This document shows positions 34,101 through 39,826 of a stretch of DNA of 39,826 bases, piece after piece. Each line of letters starts with the position of its first letter. Within the stretch, counting starts at the first letter, position 1. This DNA is from Kiritimatiellota bacterium (GTDB lineage Bacteria > Verrucomicrobiota > Kiritimatiellia > RFP12 > UBA1067). Location of the stretch: contig WRJS01000020.1 in NCBI GenBank assembly GCA_009778475.1, positions 1-39,826 of the forward strand, in the 5' to 3' direction. The notes under the pieces were generated by a model. The model made no database searches. It saw only the letters and a program-made list of their open reading frames with translations, and was not told where the DNA came from. The translations under genes were made by a program, and so were the position numbers.

Positions 34101-35181
34101 CGGGGCGTATGGCGGCACGTTAAATAATTGCACGCTGACTGGCAATATGACAGCCGGAGAATTCATAAACACTGGGGGCGGCGGATCATATAGCAGTATA
34201 TTAAACAACTGCGCGGTGACCGGCAACAAGGCGGGATGGGGTGGCGGCGGGGCATATGGTGGCACCTTGAATAATTGTATGTTGGCGGAGAACTCGGCAA
34301 GCTACGGCGGCGGGGCGGCTTTTGCCGTGATTAATAATTGCATATTGACGGATAACGAATCCTACAACGGCGGCGGAGCGGGCGACTGCGTGTTGAGCAA
34401 TTGCGTATTGGATGGCAACAAAGCGGAGGGTGTCGGCGGTGGGGCTGTCTTCTCCACGCTAAATAACTGTACAGTGACGGAAAATACGGCAAGTAATGGC
34501 GGCGGAACGCATTTCGGAACAATGAACAACTGCATCATTTGGGGAAACATGAATCCCAACAACGCAACGAACAATTACAATGGCGGCACCTTTAGATATT
34601 CCTGCACCACGCCCTTGCCTAGCGGAACGGAAAACATAGGGATAGACCCGCGTTTCATGGATGCAGCAAACGGAGACTTCCGCCTGCAAACAAATTCGCC
34701 GTGCATCAACAAGGGAAGCAATGCGTATGTTATTGGAGATTATGACCTCGATGGAAATCCACGCATTTATGGAAGCACGGTGGACATGGGCGCGTATGAG
34801 TTTAACCCTACGGTACAAACCCATACCCTCACCACTCCTGTTCCCGTACCGTTCACATGGCTCACGCCGTATAGGGGGTGGCAGGGCGTGATGGAGTATG
34901 AAGCCCTCGGCAACTTGCGCGGCGCAAACGGTCGCTTCTTCTGGGAGTCGTATGTGGCAGGACTGAACCCGACCAATACGGGAAGCCGTTTCATCGCGCG
35001 TATCGCCATTGTGAACGGCAAGCCCACCATTACCTGGAATCCGGATCTCGGGAGCAAGCGTATCTATACCGTCATTGGCACACCCACACTCAATGTGAGC
35101 GAAAGCGAATGGCAGGACATCAGCCAAGAGACCGGTGGCGCGAATATGCATTTTTTCAAAGTCAGGGTGGAGTTACCTTGA
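31105..35181 (+). CDS. Exported three-module beta-helix protein with InlB-type linkers
   Basis: A 1358-aa secreted protein with a signal peptide ending near LAHAATW. Three homologous right-handed beta-helix modules start at residues about 28, 535 and 889, each opening with WYV or YFVDAS, GDGRSWATAKKNIQAA and a TNG-YAPI strand. Ladders of LNNC rungs follow (for example GGTLNNCTLTGN), each about 24 residues long. Between modules lie Listeria-Bacteroides (InlB B/Flg_new) repeats at about 374-530 (two) and 812-885 (one): L-PNGG, TGYTFQGYWD, LYARW. Residues about 1236-1358 match the C-terminus of the protein at 18351-22064 and end FFKVRVELP. Probably a surface adhesin or glycan-binding protein. 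AAGGA precedes the ATG; it starts 58 bp after the RHS stop and may share its transcript. Confidence 0.93.
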   Translation: MKNFFTTGMNARSLAIALGMAAGLAHAATWYVNPDGNNGNGQSWATAKQTIQAAINLAVAGDTVVVTNGTYAPIVTDNKAITIQSVNGAEHTLIDGGGASRCAMLGDGSGNQNNTLLAGFTLKNGLASATLGGAQGGGGAQGGTLNNCMLTGNKVSGLAVLLNPCGGGAYGSILNNCVLKANSAGDGGAGRGGGAYLSTLNNCTVTENHAYHGAGAYSCTLNNCLITKNSVWTTAGQGGGAYGGTLNNCTVSENKANNGGGVYENLFVSLNVNNCIVWENVDTIGGAVNNYNGGTFNYSCTTPSHSGTGNITTNPMFADAASGNYWLQSNSPCINKGSNVLVVGASDLDGNVRIWGGTVDMGAYEHGSPPLVQTATLNPNGGASGTASVTVTYGSAMPSGAAAPRRTGYTFQGYWDTSAASGGTQYYNASMGSVRNWDKTQNTTLYARWNANTHTVTLNPNGGSGGTTSVTATYDSPMPTAIAPTRDGYYVFLGYWDTENANAGTQYYTASMESARNWDKAQNTTLHASYGLLPWYVDASQFDDSGDGRSWATAKKNIQAAVDLAATDDTIYVTNGVYASISTGNKVITIQSVNGAGDTIIDGGSVSRCATLGSAIGHTNTVLNGFTLRNGVIGTIMNNGMGGGAFCGALNHCILTGNMAKFGMGGGTCYSILNNCLLTGNTAGQSGGGAYLSTLNNCTVTGNKADSIGGGSHNGTLNNCIIWGNTDVRDLVNNYSGGTFNYSCTTPLPFNGAGNIATDPLFTDAANGNFRLQPTSPCTRAGNNAYVNWEYDLDGHLRVWGSTVDMGAYEYMPVVVTVTLDGQGGGVSPESITVMLGDTYGMLPTPTRTGYAFDGWFTDVAGGIQVTASTVVTVASGHTLYARWVFGNYFVDASRQDDSGDGRSWATAKKNIQAAVNLAVAGNVVVVTNGVYAPISTDNKAITIQSVNGADVTVINGGGTNRCATLATVDGNNNTVLMGFTLTNGHVEAKYTNDKTGGGGAYGGTLNNCTLTGNMTAGEFINTGGGGSYSSILNNCAVTGNKAGWGGGGAYGGTLNNCMLAENSASYGGGAAFAVINNCILTDNESYNGGGAGDCVLSNCVLDGNKAEGVGGGAVFSTLNNCTVTENTASNGGGTHFGTMNNCIIWGNMNPNNATNNYNGGTFRYSCTTPLPSGTENIGIDPRFMDAANGDFRLQTNSPCINKGSNAYVIGDYDLDGNPRIYGSTVDMGAYEFNPTVQTHTLTTPVPVPFTWLTPYRGWQGVMEYEALGNLRGANGRFFWESYVAGLNPTNTGSRFIARIAIVNGKPTITWNPDLGSKRIYTVIGTPTLNVSESEWQDISQETGGANMHFFKVRVELP

Positions 35182-35475
35182 AGGCGATGCGGGCGAATGT
35201 ATTTCTTCCGTCCCATTCGGGCAACAACCTGATCAAAATCGTCTTCTGAGATTATCATGTGGACAGGTACACCATATCGGAGCATATCGCAGTCTGCAAG
35301 TAATCAGAGGTAATGGAGATTTTCACCAAACGGGCAACGTAGCGGCGGCATACCTACCACCGACATTCGTATTTGTTGACGGTGGCGGAGATGCCGCCAC
35401 TATTTATGCAGCCATACAACGTTGCCCCACGATAGCACTAGGTAAGCAGCCCTTAAAAATTTTGAGCTTTTTCGG
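35182..35475. other. Intergenic region with decayed coding-like sequence
   Basis: No intact gene. On the minus strand, short stretches in different frames look protein-like: STNTNVGGRYAAATLPVW, then after a frame change VKISITSDYLQTAICSD, then a 70-aa frame whose start (MLRYGVPVHMIISEDDFDQV) is intergenic. These may be pieces of one decayed gene; I do not recognise the product. 35381-35401 forms a perfect 7-bp hairpin (GTGGCGG/CCGCCAC) without a U-run. Confidence 0.35.
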
Positions 35476-35504
35476 TTGACGGATTGGGCGGAATATTATA
35501 TATT
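35476..35504 (+). promoter_or_regulatory. Strong sigma70-type promoter of the iclR-FIST operon
   Basis: TTGACG (35476-35481), 17-bp spacer, TATATT (35499-35504). The start site would be near 35511, just upstream of the chosen ATG at 35530. This excludes the longer frame that begins inside the -35 box. Confidence 0.78.
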
Positions 35505-35529
35505 TATATTTGTTTTTTTCAGGCATAAA

Positions 35530-36375
35530 ATGAAGCGTGAGACGATAGAGCGGAAGGGGAAGCCGACGTATGACGCGCCAGCGGCGCGGATGGTCATACG
35601 GCTGGTGGAGGTGCTGTGCGAGAGCGAGGTGCCGCTGGGGGTCACGGAACTGTGCCAGCGGCTGGGGTCGAACGCGAACATGGTGTTCCGCCTCTTGCAG
35701 GTCTTGGAGCAGGCGGAGTGGGTCATGCGCATCCCGGGGGTGAACCCCAAGTATGCGATGGGCCTGCGCCCGTTCCATTACGTCAGCAAGCCTGTCCGGC
35801 GGCTTGGGTTCCGCGAGGCCGCGGAACACGCGTTCAGGGCGTTGCATGAGCGGACGCGGCAGAGCTGCTATCTGGGCCTGATCGATGGTACGCGCACGTT
35901 GCTCATCGAGCATCTGGACGCGCTGGAGGGGGACATCCGCCTGAACGCGCAGCCGGGCGGGCGTTACCTGATGCACTGCGCCGCGCCGGGGAAGGTTCTG
36001 CTGGCCTACAGCGACGCGGCATTCGTCAGGCGGGTCGCCGCCGAGGAGGGCCTGCCCGCGCAGACGCCGCGCACCATCACGTCGGCAAGTGCGCTGGCGA
36101 GCGAATTGTCGCGTGTCCGCAAGCGCGGGTATGCGCTGGACATGGAGGAGTTCGCGAAGGGGCTGTACTGTTGCGCGGTGCCGGTGTTTGATGTGGAGAA
36201 TGGGCTGGCGGGGACGGTCGGCGTGTCCGTACTGGCGCTGTACTGGACGCGCCAGCAGCTCGTGCGCGAGCTTGTGCCGGTGGTCATGGCGGCGGCGGAT
36301 TCGATTTCGGAAGTGCTCGGCGCGACGCGACGGTGCGCGACAACGCACACAATAAGGAAAGAGAGGAAGGGATGA
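35530..36375 (+). CDS. IclR-family transcriptional regulator
   Basis: A 281-aa one-component regulator. Residues about 12-75 form the winged helix-turn-helix (MVIRLVEVLCE, then PLGVTELCQRLGSNANMVFR). The C-terminal ligand-binding domain shows the family landmarks SCYLGLIDG, PGGRYLMHCAAPGKVLLAY, RGYALDMEEFAKGLYCCAVPV and AGTVGVSV. IclR proteins commonly control sugar or aromatic-acid catabolism and bind small carboxylates or sugars. The ATG at 35530 sits about 19 nt after the predicted start site and has only a weak CAGG upstream. Its TGA overlaps the ATG of the FIST gene (ATGA), so the two are translationally coupled. The target genes are not evident; autoregulation is plausible. Confidence 0.93.
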   Translation: MKRETIERKGKPTYDAPAARMVIRLVEVLCESEVPLGVTELCQRLGSNANMVFRLLQVLEQAEWVMRIPGVNPKYAMGLRPFHYVSKPVRRLGFREAAEHAFRALHERTRQSCYLGLIDGTRTLLIEHLDALEGDIRLNAQPGGRYLMHCAAPGKVLLAYSDAAFVRRVAAEEGLPAQTPRTITSASALASELSRVRKRGYALDMEEFAKGLYCCAVPVFDVENGLAGTVGVSVLALYWTRQQLVRELVPVVMAAADSISEVLGATRRCATTHTIRKERKG

Positions 36376-37325
36376 AAAAGGTCAGGGTTATCGTTGGCGC
36401 CGCGCTCGCGTGCGGGATGCTTCAGGCGCAGGTGCTGAAGGTGGGTACGGGCGCGTCGGAATTGGCGGACGCGAAGGCGGCCGGGGCGGAGGCCGCGGCG
36501 GCGGCGAAGGCGGCGCTGGGCGACACACCCGCAAAGGCGGTCATCGTCTTTGCGGCGCGCGCGCAGGTCAACGCGGAGTTGGTGGAGGGCGTGGCGCAGC
36601 ATTTCGGCAAGCCGCTGATCTGCGGGTGCGAGGGTTACTCCCCATTGACCTGCAAGGGCAACTTCGCGGAGCGCGGTCACGGGATACCCCACGGCGTGGC
36701 GGTCTTGGCGCTGGGCGGCGATACGGAGGTCACGGTGGCTGCTGAGTGCGTCCTTGACGGCGGCTTCGCGGCGAGCGGCGAGAAGTTGGGGGTCGCTCTC
36801 AAGGAAGCCGCGCAACGCGAGGCGAAGTCGCGGCTGGTGCTGACGTTCGGCAATCAACACGTCGGGGAGAACCAGCCGCTGATGGACGGTTTCTACAAGG
36901 GCCTCGGCGTGACCCTGCCCGTGGTGGGCGCGGCCGCGGGCGGGCAGGACGCGAAGGAGATTGTGAAGGGCGAGGTCGTCACGGGCGTGAACGTGGCGGT
37001 GCTGCTGTCGGGCGCGTACTCGTTCGGCGTCGGGCTGGCGGGCGGCGGGGGCGACCTCGCGCAGAAAGCGGCGGAGGCGTTCGCGGCCGCGACGACGGCG
37101 CACGGCGGCAAGCCCGTCGTGGCGTTCGTGTTCGACTGCGGCGGGCGGCGCGGCGATATGTTCAAACAAAAGACGCTGGCGGCGGAGTTCGAAGCGATGC
37201 GAAAGGCCGTCCCTGACGCGGCGCTGTTCGGGTTCTACGGCGGCGGGGAGATCGGGACGGCGGACGCTGGCGAGCGTTCGCGGGGTGTCGGCTTCCACAT
37301 CGCGGTCGCCACGCTTTACGAATGA
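36372..37325 (+). CDS. Exported FIST-domain protein
   Basis: A 317-aa protein with signal peptide MKKVRVIVGAALACGMLQAQ, then FIST N and C domains. The C-terminal signature FGFYGGGEIG (near residue 295) and VVGAAAGG are typical. FIST domains are thought to sense small ligands such as amino acids and are usually fused to or next to signalling proteins; stand-alone exported versions occur. The central part has STL-like runs of Ala/Lys. GAGAGGAAGG precedes the ATG, which overlaps the IclR stop by 4 nt. The pairing suggests an extracytoplasmic sensor linked to IclR control, which is inference. It could instead be a ligand-binding protein of unknown role. Confidence 0.85.
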   Translation: MKKVRVIVGAALACGMLQAQVLKVGTGASELADAKAAGAEAAAAAKAALGDTPAKAVIVFAARAQVNAELVEGVAQHFGKPLICGCEGYSPLTCKGNFAERGHGIPHGVAVLALGGDTEVTVAAECVLDGGFAASGEKLGVALKEAAQREAKSRLVLTFGNQHVGENQPLMDGFYKGLGVTLPVVGAAAGGQDAKEIVKGEVVTGVNVAVLLSGAYSFGVGLAGGGGDLAQKAAEAFAAATTAHGGKPVVAFVFDCGGRRGDMFKQKTLAAEFEAMRKAVPDAALFGFYGGGEIGTADAGERSRGVGFHIAVATLYE

Positions 37326-37361
37326 TGCGCGTAACCGAGCAGAGGATAATGGACGAATAAT

Positions 37362-37580
37362 CTCACACAAAGGCACAAAGGTCACAACGTATTTTCTGGC
37401 AGGAATACCTTTTACATATTACCTATTACTTCCTTTTGTGTCCTTTGTGCCTTTGTGTGAGGATAAAAAAACGGAGGTTTATTTTAGACAGGATGAACAG
37501 GATTTCGCAAAATTGTTTTTTTAACCACAGATTACGCAGATAGTTTTTTTATCTATGAAATCTGTGTCATCTGCGGTCAA
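37362..37580. repeat. Fold-back repeats between FIST and discoidin-like genes
   Basis: 37362-37387 (CACAAAGG words) and 37432-37465 (CCTTTGTG words) form an inverted pair with about 45 bp between, within which ATTACCT and ATTACTT occur. 37489-37504 is a GACAGGAT word. 37521-37580 is a CACAGATTA/ATCTGTGT nonamer fold-back like those at 8376-8434 and 11065-11131. No gene in 37326-37597. Confidence 0.85.
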
Positions 37581-37597
37581 CGAAAAGGAGGAGCGTT

Positions 37598-38308
37598 ATG
37601 CGTAGATTATGTGCGTTACACATATTGCTAATGGGTATCTGCCTGGTCTCGCAGGTTGGCGCATACCCGGTAGAGCTTAGAGGGATGCAAAATATGGAGC
37701 CGCCCAGAAACGGGAAGCCCCGCCCGCCGATTATGGTTCCTGCGGGAGGCGACAAGCTGCTGTCACGCGGCTGTCCAGTCACGTCAAGCACCAAGCCGGA
37801 ACAGGGCGATCTGGAGTCAATCACGGATGGGGACAAGGAATGCGACCAGAGCGGTCCGGGTTACGGTGAAGGCCCTACCCTGCTCAAGCTCGCGGCCGGC
37901 ATCCAGTGGTTGCAGGTTGACCTGCGCACGTCGCAGGTCATCAACGCGGTCTGCATCTGGCGGTATCACTGGGTGCGCTGTGTTTACAGGGACGTGGTTG
38001 TCCAGCTTTCGGACGACGCGGATTTCATCGACGGCGTGACCACCGTGTTCAACAACGACCACGACAATTCCGCTAGGCTTGGCGTGGGGGAGGACAAGGA
38101 ATATATCGAGACGAACGCGGGCAGGCCGATCCCTGTGCCGGGCATCCGCGCCCGATACATCCGGGCGTACAGCAACGGGTGGTATAGACCGGGTGGGTGG
38201 CTTGACCCGTTCAACTACTGCACGGAGATTGAGGTTTATGGCGGCGAATCCACGTCTGAAGAAAAAGTTCCGATAAAGATTGAGTACCCAAAACCGCCGT
38301 TCACGTAA
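37598..38308 (+). CDS. Exported F5/8 type C (discoidin-like) carbohydrate-binding protein
   Basis: A 236-aa secreted protein with a signal peptide of about 22 residues (LHILLMGICLVSQVGA). Residues about 60-220 fit a galactose-binding-like/discoidin domain: SITDGDK, WLQVDLRTSQVINAVCIWRY, VVVQLSDDADF and the closing ARYIRAYSNG with EIEVYGG. The domain binds sugars or phospholipids; no catalytic module is attached. The C-terminus is short and polar. AAGGAGG lies 7 nt before the ATG. It is convergent with the acyltransferase gene 66 bp away. Possibly a glycan-binding accessory of the polysaccharide-using lifestyle. Confidence 0.86.
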   Translation: MRRLCALHILLMGICLVSQVGAYPVELRGMQNMEPPRNGKPRPPIMVPAGGDKLLSRGCPVTSSTKPEQGDLESITDGDKECDQSGPGYGEGPTLLKLAAGIQWLQVDLRTSQVINAVCIWRYHWVRCVYRDVVVQLSDDADFIDGVTTVFNNDHDNSARLGVGEDKEYIETNAGRPIPVPGIRARYIRAYSNGWYRPGGWLDPFNYCTEIEVYGGESTSEEKVPIKIEYPKPPFT

Positions 38309-38323
38309 ACCTTGCGCAAGGTT
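38308..38323. terminator. 16-bp perfect palindrome at the convergent gene end
   Basis: AACCTTGCGCAAGGTT begins in the stop codon of the discoidin-like gene. It has no loop and no U-run, so it is at best a weak terminator. It sits between convergent genes. Confidence 0.35.
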
Positions 38324-38374
38324 CAAATGAGGACGCTGTGATGACCGGAAGGCGATGCCTCTTCAGATGGCGAA

Positions 38375-39274
38375 TCACCGCCACCGCTTGTGCGACCACA
38401 GGTATTGCTCAGGGTAGCGGCGGACGAGGTTGCCGAGGCGCTTGTTCATCTCGATGAGCAGGGCCTCGATGTCCTTCTCCTTATCGCCCGTCGGGGTGAA
38501 GCGGATGGGCGGCTCGGCGACCAGGCGGTACGTGAAGAGGCCGTCGCGGAGGATTGAGCCGACGACGATGGGCATCTTGGTCGCGAGGTGGATGCGCGCG
38601 GGCGAGGTGTGCGTGTAGGCCGGGCGGCCGAGGAAGTCAACCTTCACGCCGTGGCGCGCGCCCGCGTGCTGGTCCATGACGATGGTCAGCGCGGCCTTCT
38701 GCTCGAGCCACAGCTTGATGACGCCGGGCGTGAAACCCTGCGACTTCGGGATGACGGTGATGTTGCCGCGGAAGTGCTTGGCCTTCAGGAAGCGCTCGAC
38801 GATGGGGTTGTTCAGCGTGCGGGCGATGGTCACCATCGGGCGCGTGAAGGGGATGATGGTGACGGCGGCCTCCCACGCGCCGTGGTGGCCGGTGAGGAGC
38901 ATCATCGGCGTGTCGGTCTGCTCCATCAGCAAGTCCCAGCCGTCGGCCTTGTCGCCCTCCAGCACGACGTGGTCGCGCCAGTTCTCGGCGGTGACGACCA
39001 GCGGCACCTTCATGGACTCGCAGATGTGGCCCGCGAAGTGGCCGAACGAGTGACGCGCGATGCGGTCGGCCTCTTTCGGGTCGCCCGTGATGCTCGCCCG
39101 CAGGATGTTGTCGATGGCGATCCTGCGGCGTTTGCGGAAGAGCGGGTACGCCGCGCGCCCCAGCCCGAACCCCAGCGCGTACGCCTTCGAGGCGGGGATC
39201 AGCCCGTAAAGGAAAATCGCGAAACGGACAAACACATACTGGACAGACCAGCCTATGGTGCGCAAAAATTTCAT
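38375..39274 (-). CDS. LpxL/HtrB-family lipid A-type acyltransferase
   Basis: A 299-aa membrane-associated acyltransferase of the LpxL/LpxM (HtrB/MsbB) family, which adds secondary acyl chains to lipid A or related lipids from acyl-ACP. The catalytic HX4E-type motif lies in LLTGHHGAWEAA, and the second conserved block VMDQHAGARHGVKVDFLGRP follows. An N-terminal hydrophobic segment (YVFVRFAIFLYGLIPA) anchors it in the inner membrane. Presence implies an outer membrane with a lipid A-like lipid. The ATG at 39274 is chosen because an extended -10 box ends 9 bp before it; the frame extends to 39364 but without a ribosome-binding site. There is no Shine-Dalgarno sequence at the chosen start, so the transcript may be nearly leaderless. 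Confidence 0.92.
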   Translation of the reverse strand: MKFLRTIGWSVQYVFVRFAIFLYGLIPASKAYALGFGLGRAAYPLFRKRRRIAIDNILRASITGDPKEADRIARHSFGHFAGHICESMKVPLVVTAENWRDHVVLEGDKADGWDLLMEQTDTPMMLLTGHHGAWEAAVTIIPFTRPMVTIARTLNNPIVERFLKAKHFRGNITVIPKSQGFTPGVIKLWLEQKAALTIVMDQHAGARHGVKVDFLGRPAYTHTSPARIHLATKMPIVVGSILRDGLFTYRLVAEPPIRFTPTGDKEKDIEALLIEMNKRLGNLVRRYPEQYLWSHKRWR

Positions 39275-39283
39275 ACGCCGATA

Positions 39284-39289
39284 AATATA
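39284..39289 (-). promoter_or_regulatory. Extended -10 promoter of the acyltransferase gene
   Basis: On the minus strand TGG followed by TATATT (complement of 39284-39289), a TGn-type extended -10; no good -35 box. The start site would lie only 2-4 nt before the ATG. Confidence 0.5.
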
Positions 39290-39426
39290 CCAGAATGCGG
39301 CAGGTTTTTGTAGCAGGATTTTTTTCCGCAGATGAAAATCGACTTCGCGTAGAGGTACAGCCAAAGGAGGGTAGAAGGCTTTTCATCAATGCGCAATCCG
39401 AGGCGAGGTCACAACCTGAAATGAAC

Positions 39427-39511
39427 CGCGAAAAACACGAAAGACGCGAAAATTCATGAGCACTTTTTTATTGGGGGTTAAATCTTTTTTGCGTATTTCG
39501 CGTGTTTTGCG
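39427..39511. repeat. CGCGAAAAA/TTTTTTGCG nonamer fold-back
   Basis: Three exact 9-bp units, CGCGAAAAA, CACGAAAGA and CGCGAAAAT (39427-39453), and three inverse units, TTTTTTGCG, TATTTCGCG and TGTTTTGCG (39485-39511), with 31 bp between. 39275-39426 otherwise holds only the acyltransferase promoter. Confidence 0.9.
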
Positions 39512-39550
39512 CTTAAACCGGTCTTGCATCTTGCGGTTTCAGGACAGTTC

Positions 39551-39738
39551 TATAGTATTTTTACTCAACATTGGTACATTCTTCTTAGCCCCGAAGGGGC
39601 GGAAAGCAGTAGCGTAGGGCGTAGCCCTACGTTTGGATGCAACATAAATGTTAAGCCCTCGTTAGGTAGGGCTCTGCCCTACGCTACTGCTTGCGGGGCT
39701 TCGCCCCTTGTGTACTAATGTTGAGTAACGTCACTATA
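39551..39738. repeat. MITE-like 188-bp inverted repeat element
   Basis: Ends TATAGT-N4-TTACTCAACATT at 39551-39572 match, as inverse complement, 39717-39738. Inside, GGGGCGGAAAGCAGTAGCG and the CGTAGGGC palindrome lie in the left arm, with GCCCTACGCTACTGCTTGC inverted in the right arm. The centre 39640-39664 is unpaired. No transposase is encoded. The last 88 bases of the window (39739-39826) show nothing I can name. Confidence 0.85.
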
Positions 39739-39826
39739 TCATTCCGCAGCAAGCCCAATGAAGAGTCGGGGCGGAGGGGCGGAGGCAAAAAAATCTGCGC
39801 AACCCGCATGATTGCTGGACAAAAAA

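Noticed and set aside
1..39826. tRNA or rRNA genes
   Set aside because: All larger gaps were read for acceptor and T-arm patterns such as GTTCGA-TC and none fits; a covariance-model scan would settle it.

Overview
The window reads as a high-GC chromosomal fragment of a Gram-negative bacterium of the PVC group. The best guess is an uncultured Kiritimatiellae- or Lentisphaeria-like Verrucomicrobiota. This rests on general features: a lipid A-type acyltransferase, stand-alone secretin-fold lipoproteins, Tat-exported Gfo/Idh proteins, very large beta-helix/GLUG/LRR surface proteins with a recurring C-terminal module, an RHS giant, and intergenic DNA packed with degenerate short-word inverted repeats. 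No rRNA, tRNA or ribosomal protein was recognised, so the taxonomy is inference.

Layout. 1-270: tandem 30-bp hairpin repeats. 340-7099 (minus strand): an L-fucose uptake and isomerisation cluster read from a good sigma70-type promoter at 7071-7099 in the order exported RbsD/FucU-like protein, lipoprotein aldose epimerase, FucP-type symporter, L-fucose isomerase. It is followed by a decayed DinD fragment and a UbiA-family prenyltransferase. 7151-10655 (minus): an accessory patch with a zinc-ribbon/TIR-like (NDT-fold) protein, a secretin-like lipoprotein and a YoeB/RelB-type toxin-antitoxin pair, plus a relic of a second toxin 3' end. 11165-13993 (minus): a PfkB sugar kinase and a Tat-exported Gfo/Idh/MocA oxidoreductase. 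14332-17804 (plus): mannose-1-phosphate guanylyltransferase, a second shortened secretin-like lipoprotein, a small unknown protein and TruA. 18351-35181: a cell-surface block with a 1237-aa GLUG/beta-helix/LRR protein (minus), then on the plus strand a frameshifted MCE-like remnant, a Ca-repeat/YD protein, a 2327-aa RHS protein with an AT-rich variable tip, and a 1358-aa three-module beta-helix protein. 35476-39289: an IclR regulator overlapping an exported FIST protein, an exported discoidin-like protein, and a convergent LpxL/HtrB-family acyltransferase.

How it fits together. FucP and FucI import and isomerise L-fucose, while two exported mutarotases would interconvert sugar anomers outside the cytoplasm. 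The fuculokinase and aldolase are not in the window. The PfkB kinase, Gfo/Idh protein and IclR regulator suggest a wider life on polysaccharide-derived sugars, and the large surface proteins suggest adhesion or competition.

The most unusual feature is the intergenic DNA. Almost every larger gap is filled by short-word repeat families with 7-, 8- or 9-bp periods, many built as fold-backs. Two heptamer fold-backs sit between fuc genes and supply the stop codon of the upstream gene. Longer composite elements (about 99 bp and about 140 bp) occur as near-identical copies, and 30-bp hairpin arrays show compensatory base changes.
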